DNA of 6,874 bases from Methanobrevibacter sp. (GCA_017652345.1 JAGCBE010000104.1:1-6874), one strand, 5' to 3'; counted from the stretch's first letter, positions 1 to 5,403 are shown. The notes: generated from the sequence alone by a model not told the origin. Made by a program: numbers and translations.

Positions 1-1
1 A

Positions 2-214
2 AAACAAATTAAAAATATAATTTATAGAGTTTGTGGAATTGGAATGATAGGTTCATTCTTATTGATGCTACTTGATGTTATCCCAGGAGTTAATATTTAT
101 AATCTAACTTGGATTGTAGAAACTATCGCATTAACTTTCTTTGGGGTTAGTTGGATTGTAAAATCTGATTCTGTTCCAATGTTAAAAGATACACAAGTAA
201 ATAAGGAGGCATAA
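2..214 (+). CDS. C-terminal part of a small two-helix membrane protein (5' end outside window)
   Basis: An open frame enters from the left edge and ends at TAA 212-214, giving the last 70 residues of a protein. Two hydrophobic segments are visible, one around VCGIGMIGSFLLMLL (about residues 10-25 of the fragment) and one around TWIVETIALTFFGVSWIV (about 36-53), followed by a short polar tail ending VNKEA. This indicates a small integral membrane protein. The FG-x-SW pattern at the end of the second helix is seen in small bacterial and phage membrane proteins of unknown role, but I cannot assign a family. Its last codons hold the AAGGAGG ribosome binding site of the next gene, so the two are probably cotranscribed and translationally linked. 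Codon and base use match the downstream genes. The start codon and full length are unknown. Confidence 0.7.
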   Translation, partial: KQIKNIIYRVCGIGMIGSFLLMLLDVIPGVNIYNLTWIVETIALTFFGVSWIVKSDSVPMLKDTQVNKEA

Positions 215-215
215 A

Positions 216-563
216 ATGGACCTATATTTTAGAAATCCCGAAATGATACCTCCTGAAAAGGGCCAAGAAATATTGATAAAAATACGTCGCTCCATCGACC
301 TCTTCGACTCCCAAGAAGCTGCACCACACGCATATCTGTATATATCACAAATATATGATGGCGATTACGTGGTTAATAAAGAAATAGGAGATGTTGTGGT
401 AGGGTGGATGCCAATAAAAGAAATGGATAACATTCAAACCGATAATACACATGGTACTTTAAGAGGTTTTATTAATCATTATTCTTATGGTTCATATATT
501 CGTTTTGAATTCACAATAGATGGACAAGACTATCGTTGTATTTCATGTGAAGACTTTTTTTAG
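216..563 (+). CDS. Small hypothetical protein, first frame of a gene interrupted at a T7 run
   Basis: The ATG at 216 follows AAGGAGG (202-208) at 7 bases, a very strong start, and lies one base after the upstream stop. The 115-residue product contains PPEKGQEILIKI near the N-terminus and GWMPIKEMD in the middle. This arrangement loosely resembles the phage/bacterial DUF551 family (a P-x-x-G-x-E-V-L-V strand, later a W-M-P motif), but the resemblance is weak. The second half is aromatic-rich. The frame ends at TAG 561-563 inside a run of seven T (555-561). The -1 frame then stays open with similar aromatic, acidic composition to 685. The whole gene is therefore best read as one protein of about 156 residues that suffered a one-base T deletion, a sequencing error, or programmed slippage. 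Function unknown. Confidence 0.75.
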   Translation: MDLYFRNPEMIPPEKGQEILIKIRRSIDLFDSQEAAPHAYLYISQIYDGDYVVNKEIGDVVVGWMPIKEMDNIQTDNTHGTLRGFINHYSYGSYIRFEFTIDGQDYRCISCEDFF

Positions 564-685
564 ATTATGGAAGATTAAAAGGATATTTATTAGATGATTA
601 CATGGTAGTAGATTATGAAGAAAAATATTATGGATCTGACCAAGGTTCTACATATACTTTAAAATTACAACAAAGAAAAAATTAA
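560..685 (+). pseudogene. Out-of-frame C-terminal continuation of the 216-563 gene
   Basis: In the -1 frame relative to the 216 gene, codons run from TTA at 560 to TAA at 683-685 without interruption, encoding LDYGRLKGYLLDDYMVV and a tail ending KLQQRKN. There is no start codon with a ribosome binding site at its head. It occupies the exact gap between the premature TAG and the next gene (695), and its composition (Y, D, L, G rich) continues that of the first frame. One added T in the 555-561 run would fuse the two frames into a product ending ten bases before phoH starts, which is the spacing expected in this packed cluster. It could be a true null mutation, a homopolymer read error or a slippage-expressed tail. 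Confidence 0.6.
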
Positions 686-694
686 TGAGGTTTT

Positions 695-1546
695 ATGGAA
701 GAAAAAGAATATACAGGTTGGAAGTATTGGACTCCAAGTGATGAGGAATTAGTTTATTTGTATCAAGAAGGAAGTTGTCCTCTTGACTTAGTTGAAAATG
801 AATATTTAATTGTTAAAGACAGAACTGATGATTCGGTGGCGGCTATTTATAAAAAGAAAAATGGCCAAGTTGAAAAAATTAATCGTGCTGCTATTAAAAT
901 AAACGATCCAAAAGATGGAAGAGTAAAAAAAGTTTACAATCCAAGAAATTCTGAACAAGTTTGTGCATTTGACTTACTACATGATGATAGTGTTACAGTA
1001 AAATTAATTACTGGTAGATGGGGCACAGGTAAAACTTTACTTTTAGTAACAGCTGCATTAGAAGCTCTAAGAGAAAAACGTTTTGAAAAAATTGTTTGGA
1101 TCAGAAATAATGTTGAAGTAAAAGACACTCCTGCGCTAGGTATTTTGCCTGGGGAAATTATAGACAAGCTTCTGCCCTATTTAGGACCTTTTATTGATCA
1201 TGTTGGTGATAAGCAAAAAATTGAAAAAATGATTAAAGAAGGGCAATTAGAAGTTGAACCACTTCAATCACTAAGGGGTAGAAATATTGAAAATGCAATT
1301 ATTATGTGTTCAGAAGCCGAAAATTTAAGTAAGGAACACATTCAGTTAATATTAGCTCGTGCGGCTGAAGGATCTGCGGTATGGATGGACGGAGATATTT
1401 TTCAAAGAGATCGTGTTTCTTTTGAAAAATCTAAAGGTTTAGAAACCATGATCAAAAGATTAAGTGATAATCCTTTGTTTGGTTATGTAAAGCTAATTAA
1501 AACAGAGCGTTCTGCTACTGCAGCCTTAGCTGATAAGTTAGATTAA
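695..1546 (+). CDS. phoH: PhoH-like P-loop ATPase
   Basis: The product has 283 residues, starting at ATG 695 after a modest ATGAGG site at 685-690. Residues about 1-95 form a variable N-terminal part. The PhoH ATPase core follows, with Walker A GRWGTGKT at 107-114, the PhoH-typical block VWIRNNVEVKDT-x-ALGILPG at about 134-153 with PYLGP at 161-165, then SLRGRNIENA, a Walker B position reading IIMCSEAEN (202-210), and a GDIFQRD sensor-like segment at 233-239. The C-terminal KTERSATAALADKL matches the end of the PhoH core. PhoH proteins are cytoplasmic ATPases common in phages; their role is unclear, and RNA or phosphate-stress functions have been proposed. In most relatives Walker B ends in D-E-A-Q-N; here the Asp is Ser and the Gln is Glu. 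The gene lacks a PIN domain, so it is the phage-type single-domain form. Family assignment is secure, activity is not. Confidence 0.93.
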   Translation: MEEKEYTGWKYWTPSDEELVYLYQEGSCPLDLVENEYLIVKDRTDDSVAAIYKKKNGQVEKINRAAIKINDPKDGRVKKVYNPRNSEQVCAFDLLHDDSVTVKLITGRWGTGKTLLLVTAALEALREKRFEKIVWIRNNVEVKDTPALGILPGEIIDKLLPYLGPFIDHVGDKQKIEKMIKEGQLEVEPLQSLRGRNIENAIIMCSEAENLSKEHIQLILARAAEGSAVWMDGDIFQRDRVSFEKSKGLETMIKRLSDNPLFGYVKLIKTERSATAALADKLD

Positions 1547-1564
1547 AACTTTTTTAAAAAAAAC

Positions 1565-1593
1565 TTGACAAAAAAATCAAAATAAAGTATAAT
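1565..1593 (+). promoter_or_regulatory. Consensus sigma-A promoter
   Basis: TTGACA at 1565-1570 and TATAAT at 1588-1593 are separated by exactly 17 bases, a perfect match to the housekeeping promoter consensus. The start of transcription would be near 1600. It is followed by an AAAGGA ribosome binding site (1607-1612) and ATG at 1621, leaving an untranslated leader of about 20 bases. It sits in the first sizeable gap after phoH and should drive the five genes from 1621 to 4003. Downstream of the -10 the sequence TATAATATT-A-TTGTA recurs at the 4021 promoter with one difference. Confidence 0.9.
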
Positions 1594-1620
1594 ATTATTG
1601 TAGAAGAAAGGAAAAAAATT

Positions 1621-2115
1621 ATGCAAAACTTACAAAAATTTGATTCAACAAAGGTTATGCAACCTTTATCACAACAAGACTTAGATGTCTTAACTCCTGA
1701 AGCTTATTTAAATAGCTTAACTCCTGAACAAATCGGTTTAGTATATTCTCAATTAGATAAAATTGAAAAATTCTTCGCTGGTGTTCGTAAAATTATTGAA
1801 AAAGAAGTAAAAGATGGCGCTAACGTTCCTGGCTTAGCTGTTGCTTGGCAAGAAGGTAAAGTATCTGAAGGCTTTGTAGCTTCTGATGAAAAAGTTGCTG
1901 AAAAACTTATTTCTATGGGTTACAGTAAAGACGTTATTTATAAAGCTCCATCACTAATCAGTTATACTGATATTAAAACGATGGTTAAGACAGCTGGAAT
2001 CAAAGAATTAAAAGACGCTGGTCTTGTTGGCCCAGTTCAAAAAGAACCTAAAAAAGTAGTCGTTTACGTTGGAAATTCAAAAGAAGTAGATCTAGAAGAA
2101 AAAGCAGGGGAATAA
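1621..2115 (+). CDS. DUF2800-like phage protein
   Basis: The product has 164 residues, starting at ATG 1621 eight bases after AAAGGA and just downstream of a perfect promoter. The N-terminal 60 residues include LTPEQIGLVYSQLDKIEKF, a likely amphipathic helix. The middle part, VPGLAVAWQEGKVSEGFVASDEKVAEKLISMGYSKD, followed by IYKAPSLISYTDIKTMVK and a short helix before a charged tail, follows the order typical of the C-terminal half of DUF2800 phage proteins (glycine-rich turn, an E-G-x-S strand, a helix with xAExL, then a segment ending in a lysine-rich stretch). Those proteins usually sit in early DNA-metabolism modules near phage polymerases and single-strand binding proteins. This one is much shorter than a full DUF2800 protein and would hold only the C-terminal portion. 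It heads a five-gene transcription unit. The family link is by recalled pattern only. Confidence 0.7.
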   Translation: MQNLQKFDSTKVMQPLSQQDLDVLTPEAYLNSLTPEQIGLVYSQLDKIEKFFAGVRKIIEKEVKDGANVPGLAVAWQEGKVSEGFVASDEKVAEKLISMGYSKDVIYKAPSLISYTDIKTMVKTAGIKELKDAGLVGPVQKEPKKVVVYVGNSKEVDLEEKAGE

Positions 2116-2118
2116 AAC

Positions 2119-2736
2119 ATGAAAAAGTCAAACATTTTTCAAAGAATTTTTAGAGCAATACGCCTATTCTTTACAAACGTCATCCATAGCATTCGAAATT
2201 TCTTTTTCTGCTTAAAATATCCATTCTGGCGTTCAAGAAATGTTTGGACTGGAAAATATAGTAAAGACTATCGTTTTACTTGGTATGACGATATTGAAGA
2301 TGGTTGGAAAAAAGCATTTGGAAAAGAATTGTCTCAAGATATAAAAGCTGCTTTTAAAGAGGATAAAAAAAATAATCCAAAGTTAAAATGGAAAGATGCT
2401 TTGTATTGGGAACAAATTAAAGAAAAATGGGGTAGCTTATGCTTATATTGCAGCGCTTCACCTAATATTCGTAAAGTTATTGAACATTATGAAGATATTT
2501 CAGGTAAATACTGTTTTAGATGTGGTAAACCTGCTAAGTACATATCAAAAGGGTATATTTTACCTTACTGCAACAATTGTTTTGAAACTCGTTTTAAAGA
2601 TATAAAAAAACAGATGGCGCAAGCAAAGAATAAACCAGATAATGCTTTGACAACAGAATGGATTTCTTATAAAAAAGAAAGAAGCATCCCAAGAAATAAA
2701 ATTGCTTCTGAAAATATTAAAAGACTATATAAATAA
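2119..2736 (+). CDS. Phage-type zinc-finger protein with W-x-Q-I-K-E-K-W-G motif
   Basis: The product has 205 residues, starting at ATG 2119 three bases after the previous stop, with AGGGG (2106-2110) as ribosome binding site inside the previous gene's end. The N-terminus is very basic and aromatic (IFRAIRLFFTN-x-IHSIRNFFF, residues 9-30), possibly an amphipathic membrane-binding helix. The core WEQIKEKWGSLCLYC at about 97-111 and YEDISGKYCFRCGKP (124-138) match a widespread uncharacterised phage/bacterial family, in which a QIKEKFG-x-LRFY segment precedes a zinc ribbon. Ligands are probably C132, C135, C151 and C154, a CxxC-15-CxxC arrangement. The C-terminal 50 residues are lysine-rich. The protein probably binds zinc and may bind nucleic acid. 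Its exact function is unknown. Confidence 0.8.
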   Translation: MKKSNIFQRIFRAIRLFFTNVIHSIRNFFFCLKYPFWRSRNVWTGKYSKDYRFTWYDDIEDGWKKAFGKELSQDIKAAFKEDKKNNPKLKWKDALYWEQIKEKWGSLCLYCSASPNIRKVIEHYEDISGKYCFRCGKPAKYISKGYILPYCNNCFETRFKDIKKQMAQAKNKPDNALTTEWISYKKERSIPRNKIASENIKRLYK

Positions 2737-2758
2737 GAAAAGGAAAGGATAAATAATA

Positions 2759-3151
2759 ATGAAAGGTTTTATTTACGAAATTTTTAAAGGTATGGACATG
2801 GGGATGAATAAATCTCCCTCTGATCATATGATTGCACAATTTGATACATTAAATAATGCATTAGATTGTTATAAAGAAACTCAACAAGAATGTTTGAGAC
2901 TTTCAAAAGAAGACGATAATGTCAACTATCGTTATTACTGTTATATGATAGAAGTTGATTTAGACAAGAGATTAGTAGGAGAAACTCCTGATTATCGAAT
3001 TGTTGATAGTGGTCATTTTTCTAGAACTCTTTATGAGCATAGCTATACTCAAAGACCTAAAAAACATGATTACATGGTTAACATCGAAAACGGTAAACCT
3101 GTTAATTTTAATAAAATTCTTGACCAACACCTTTATGAAATTATTTTGTAA
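2759..3151 (+). CDS. Hypothetical protein of 130 residues
   Basis: The start is ATG 2759, preceded by an AGGAAAGGA-type site at about 2740-2748. I do not recognise the product. It has a MKGFIYEIFKGMDMGMN N-terminus, a helical middle (TLNNALDCYKETQQECLRLSKEDD), a strand YRYYCYMIEVDLDKRLVG and a C-terminal half rich in His and Tyr. There is no signal peptide or membrane segment. Alternating strands and one long helix suggest a compact soluble alpha/beta protein of about 15 kDa. It lies mid-operon between the zinc-finger protein and the membrane metalloprotease-like protein, with short gaps on both sides. Reading frame, spacing and codon use make the gene itself convincing. Confidence 0.8.
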   Translation: MKGFIYEIFKGMDMGMNKSPSDHMIAQFDTLNNALDCYKETQQECLRLSKEDDNVNYRYYCYMIEVDLDKRLVGETPDYRIVDSGHFSRTLYEHSYTQRPKKHDYMVNIENGKPVNFNKILDQHLYEIIL

Positions 3152-3165
3152 GAGGGAGATAAAAA

Positions 3166-3780
3166 ATGAATAGGAAAAAATCATTAAGTAACACATATAA
3201 ACGTACAAAATTCGGCGATTTTATGTTTAAAATCACTGTAAAAGCAGGTCTTTTCCTAGCTCACCACAAGGTTTTATATTATATCTTATCTTATACATGG
3301 GGTATTTTAACAACCTTCGCAGGATGGGTAATGTTAGGCTTTGCAATTTTATTTAATAAGAAAACACTCGTAGAAAAAGGAAAGTTTTTTACAGCTCATT
3401 ATGCCATCTTTGGCAGTAATTGGGGTGGAATTGGCGTAGGAACTAGCTTCTTAGTTGCTGGCAATATGGGTAAAGATTATACTTTACATTGTAAATGCCA
3501 TGAATTAGGACATACTTACCAAGCTGCAGTTTGGGGTCCATTTGCTATTTTCTTATTCTATTTACCATCATTATTCCGTTGTTGGTATCAAAATGCACGT
3601 TATAGAAAGAATTTACCAACAGCTCCTTATGATTTAATCTATTTTGAAGGCTCAGCAAGTGAAATTGGTCAAGCTCTTTTATCTGAAAAAGAGGGTAAAG
3701 ACTATTTCTATTATACTGATGAATTCAAGAAAAATCCAAATTACGGTAAAAAAATCGTAAAGGAGACTCCAAATGAATAA
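3166..3780 (+). CDS. Membrane protein with HELGH metallopeptidase-like motif
   Basis: The product has 204 residues, starting at ATG 3166 after GAGGGAGA (3152-3159). Hydrophobic segments lie at about 34-62 and, after the motif, at about 121-137. The centre contains CHELGHTYQ (residues 111-119), an HExxH zinc-protease motif with His112, Glu113 and His116. It is followed by WGPFAIFLFYLPSLFR and then YDLIYFEGSASEIGQ, where Glu161 or Glu166 could be the third ligand. This order (HExxH, a G-P-x-x-hydrophobic-P-S-L segment, then an E-x-x-A-like element) is known from small bacterial membrane proteins whose peptidase activity is predicted but untested. The active site would lie at or near the membrane surface. 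Its last codons contain the AAAGGAG site and the ATG of the next gene, giving an 8-base overlap and translational coupling. Confidence 0.82.
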   Translation: MNRKKSLSNTYKRTKFGDFMFKITVKAGLFLAHHKVLYYILSYTWGILTTFAGWVMLGFAILFNKKTLVEKGKFFTAHYAIFGSNWGGIGVGTSFLVAGNMGKDYTLHCKCHELGHTYQAAVWGPFAIFLFYLPSLFRCWYQNARYRKNLPTAPYDLIYFEGSASEIGQALLSEKEGKDYFYYTDEFKKNPNYGKKIVKETPNE

Positions 3781-4003
3781 TATTTTAAGTGAAGGAATTA
3801 AATGTCCTCACTGTGGATCAAGAAGTTTTTTAGTAGAAAACACAGTTAGCACTTGCATAGGGTGGACTGCTACTTTCGTTGATGGAAAAAGAGTTGAATT
3901 AGATCCTAATACTTATACAAGTACATGTGTTTGTGTTAAATGTAGTAAGTATTTTCATATCATTGAAAAAGAAGGCATTGAAACAAAAGTCATTCCTGAA
4001 TAA
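3773..4003 (+). CDS. Small zinc-ribbon protein
   Basis: The product has 76 residues, starting at ATG 3773 and overlapping the end of the upstream gene by 8 bases, with AAAGGAG (3759-3765) seven bases ahead. Cys11 and Cys14 (CPHCG) form the first knuckle, and Cys54 with Cys57 (CVKC) the second, with Cys52 as an extra candidate. The intervening strands (SFLVENTVSTCIGWTATFVDGKR) fit a zinc-ribbon fold. Stand-alone ribbons like this are common in phages, where they may bind nucleic acids or partner proteins; no specific role can be read here. Coupling to the HELGH protein suggests the two are made in fixed ratio. It ends the unit driven from 1565, and no clear hairpin terminator follows. Confidence 0.82.
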   Translation: MNNILSEGIKCPHCGSRSFLVENTVSTCIGWTATFVDGKRVELDPNTYTSTCVCVKCSKYFHIIEKEGIETKVIPE

Positions 4004-4020
4004 AAAAATTAAAAAAATAC

Positions 4021-4049
4021 TTGACAACATTTAATATATATGTTATAAT
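4021..4049 (+). promoter_or_regulatory. Consensus sigma-A promoter with spacer inverted repeat
   Basis: TTGACA (4021-4026) and TATAAT (4044-4049) are 17 bases apart, again a perfect consensus. AACAT (4026-4030) and ATGTT (4040-4044) form an inverted repeat filling the spacer, which could be a small operator but may be chance in AT-rich DNA. Transcription would start near 4056. The leader is about 37 bases and ends in AGAAAGGA (4073-4080) ahead of ATG 4093. As no terminator follows the 4093 gene, this promoter could also feed the RNA-rich region downstream. Confidence 0.88.
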
Positions 4050-4092
4050 ATTCTTGTAAGTAAAAAATATTTAGAAAGGACTTTAAAAAATT

Positions 4093-4479
4093 ATGAAAAT
4101 CTTAGAATTAGCAACAAAAATTGCTTTTAAAGAAGTGTTTGAAACATATCGTCTTCCTTATGTAGTAGATACAAAGGTAGATGGTGAAACTGAAATTAAA
4201 ACTTTAAAAACTTTTGAAGAATGGAGAGATGAAATCGAACTTGATTGCATCGGCTATTCTTATCAAAAAGGAGAATTATGTCTTTTAAAAGATAATTCTT
4301 TAACAGACATCTTGCTATTTTTCAATGAACCATTATTAGAAATCTATGATGAAAAAGTTGAAAAATATTATGCATCTTTATCAAATCTTTCACCTGAAGA
4401 AGAGACTGCTGCAGATGAGCAAGAACAAATGGTTTACAATATTGATTTATCAGAAGATAAAAAGAACTCTGAAAATTAA
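4093..4479 (+). CDS. Acidic hypothetical protein of 128 residues
   Basis: The start is ATG 4093, twelve bases after AAGGA, directly behind a strong promoter. The product is not recognised. It has a mixed alpha/beta N-terminal part (LATKIAFKEVFETYRLPYVV), a DGETEIKTLKTFEEWRDEIE segment, then a YSYQKGELCLLKDNS hairpin, and a strongly acidic tail of about 30 residues (SPEEETAADEQEQ to the C-terminus). An acidic tail on a small strongly expressed protein could suggest a DNA mimic or inhibitor, but nothing else supports that. It is the last protein gene before 2.4 kb of mostly non-coding sequence, and has its own promoter unlike its upstream neighbours. Confidence 0.8.
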   Translation: MKILELATKIAFKEVFETYRLPYVVDTKVDGETEIKTLKTFEEWRDEIELDCIGYSYQKGELCLLKDNSLTDILLFFNEPLLEIYDEKVEKYYASLSNLSPEEETAADEQEQMVYNIDLSEDKKNSEN

Positions 4480-4480
4480 T

Positions 4481-4620
4481 TGTAAAATATAACTCCCGCA
4501 ACCGAGTATAAACTTGCACAGGGCTGGCCCCCAGAGAATCTGGCGCTGTATTGTGATAGAGTTTCTAGCCACTCTCCCTCCAATCTGATGCATACCTGTC
4601 TAAATCCACGGGCCGTCACC
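4481..4620 (+). other. Structured non-coding segment preceding tRNA-Gly
   Basis: This stretch has no gene and is clearly richer in GC than the coding region. Local hairpins are CCAGA/TCTGG with a GAA loop (4531-4543) and AGAGT/ACTCT (4558-4575). Two segments also pair across the tRNA: AACTTGC (4511-4517) with GCAAGTT (4765-4771), and, nested inside, TGATGC (4586-4591) with GCATCA (4739-4744). These would place tRNA-Gly at the tip of a larger fold. The long-range helices are short and could be chance. It may be a 5' part of the large RNA downstream, a tRNA precursor leader, or a separate RNA. No promoter is evident, so it may be read from 4021. Confidence 0.4.
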
Positions 4621-4694
4621 GCAGGCGTAGTTCAACGGCAGAGCTCCAGCCTTCCAAGCTGGTAATACGGGTTCGATTCCCGCCGCCTGCTCCA
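4621..4694 (+). tRNA. tRNA-Gly (anticodon TCC)
   Basis: The cloverleaf is complete. The acceptor stem is GCAGGCG (4621-4627) with CGCCTGC (4684-4690), seven perfect pairs. The anticodon stem is CCAGC/GCTGG with loop CTTCCAA, giving anticodon TCC for GGA codons. The T arm is CGGG-TTCGATT-CCCG. U73 is the discriminator base usual for tRNA-Gly, and CCA is encoded (4692-4694). AT-rich genes that use GGA heavily, such as those upstream, would benefit from it. It lies within a structured region rather than in a compact tRNA array. Confidence 0.97.
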
Positions 4695-4780
4695 TTTCAG
4701 TTGGTTTATTTTTTCATTCATATTTTCCTTTCATAGGAGCATCAACCCCCTCAGCTCTTCTCAAGCAAGTTGATCGCCAA

Positions 4781-4802
4781 GCGGTCAGGCGCAATTGACC
4801 GC
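4781..4802 (+). repeat. Perfect 7-bp inverted repeat over the -35 region
   Basis: GCGGTCA (4781-4787) and TGACCGC (4796-4802) form a perfect inverted repeat with an 8-base centre. It overlaps the TTGACC -35 element at 4795-4800. It may be an operator controlling the large RNA, or a terminator hairpin for the tRNA-Gly transcript, since CCTTTTCC follows. It is not typical of either. Confidence 0.5.
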
Positions 4803-4821
4803 ACCTTTTCCTTGTTATAAT
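4795..4821 (+). promoter_or_regulatory. Probable promoter of the large non-coding RNA
   Basis: TTGACC (4795-4800) and TATAAT (4816-4821) are spaced 15 bases apart, short but workable with a perfect -10. Transcription would start around 4828, a few bases before the first strand (4834-4842) of a long-range helix. That coincidence of promoter and structure start supports a real RNA gene. The -35 is embedded in an inverted repeat. Confidence 0.6.
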
Positions 4822-5032
4822 CTTTATAGCAGCGGGTATGACCACAACGAAATACTAGTAGCAAGTTGTGTAGAGCTTAGCGCTAAAGTCGGAATTGTTC
4901 AAAGGTAGCTACTAGAAACAATGCAACGCAACACTGGAACCTGGTGGGAGCCGTGCAACTCGGGCCTTAGGATTGTAGAGTAACCCAGAAAGTCATACCC
5001 AGTGCTATGAAGATTAATGCTTCATAAGCTTT

Positions 5033-5084
5033 GTTGGTATAGCTCTTAAAATAACCAACTGCGACGGAAAAAACAGATAGCGTC
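5033..5084 (+). repeat. RNA module copy 1: hairpin plus GACGGAA element
   Basis: A GTTGGT/ACCAAC hairpin (5033-5038 with 5054-5059) is followed by TGCGACGGAA and CAG, closed by CGTC at 5081-5084, which can pair with GACG (5063-5066). The same order occurs at 5364-5403, including the TTT just before the hairpin, an AGCT in the loop and the AAC-y-AACTG-m-GACGGAA core. Confidence 0.6.
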
Positions 5085-5248
5085 ACGTGCATCGTAGATA
5101 TCTGGTTTGATCAACCAGTCCGATAGCACATAAAACAACTTAATCCCAAAGTGCTGGAAGTTGTGGCATACATAATTAAAGAGTTGCAAATCTTTAATTA
5201 TGAGGGGCTTGGTAGGGTCGGGCTGGGATTATTCTTCATATTAAAAAT

Positions 5249-5326
5249 AGGACGGTAGCCAAGCGGCTTAAGGCACTGGACTTTGACTCCAGCATTTCGA
5301 AGGTTCGAATCCTTCTCGTCCTGCCA
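5249..5326 (+). tRNA. tRNA-Gln (anticodon TTG)
   Basis: The acceptor stem AGGACGG (5249-5255) pairs with TCGTCCT (5316-5322), including one G-U pair. G73 and an encoded CCA (5324-5326) follow. The D stem is GCC/GGC. The anticodon stem is CTGGA/TCCAG with loop CTTTGAC, so the anticodon is TTG, reading CAA. The T arm is GAAGG-TTCGAAT-CCTTC. The weak A1-U72 first pair fits the preference of glutaminyl-tRNA synthetase for an easily opened end. A helix of the following structured RNA starts at the base directly after CCA, and another ends 18 bases ahead of it, so the tRNA is tightly embedded. Confidence 0.96.
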
Positions 5327-5363
5327 TTGTCCGCCTAAGGGTACGTTAGTTGCGGACGAGTTT

Positions 5364-5403
5364 GTTAGCTTCTGAAAACTAACTGAGACGGAACAGCCAC
5401 GTC
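5364..5403 (+). repeat. RNA module copy 2: hairpin plus GACGGAA element
   Basis: A GTTAG/CTAAC hairpin (5364-5368 with 5379-5383) is followed by TGAGACGGAACAG, closed by CGTC at 5400-5403, which can pair with GACG (5387-5390). Relative to copy 1, one stem pair changes from G-C to A-U on both sides, a compensatory difference. GTTAGTT (5345-5351) is an alternative partner for AACTAAC (5377-5383), so this hairpin could switch. Confidence 0.6.

Noticed and set aside
934..1167. Minus-strand open frame of 77 codons inside phoH
   Set aside because: It lies wholly opposite a well-conserved ATPase gene and has no start signals of its own.
216..4479. Recoded TGA (tryptophan) as a feature of the whole element, suggested by the frame at 6350
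   Set aside because: The genes use TGG for tryptophan, stop mainly at TAA as expected for AT-rich DNA, and no tRNA reading TGA is present.
4593..4612. T-arm-like hairpin CCTGT/ACGGG suggesting a degraded tRNA before tRNA-Gly
   Set aside because: The loop is eight bases without the TTC-r-A pattern, and no acceptor, D or anticodon arms can be drawn around it.
5062..5075. Hammerhead-like core words (CTG-x-GA and GGAAA) in the RNA modules
   Set aside because: The conserved CTGANGA and GAAA cores are not present with the right spacing, so no self-cleaving ribozyme can be drawn.
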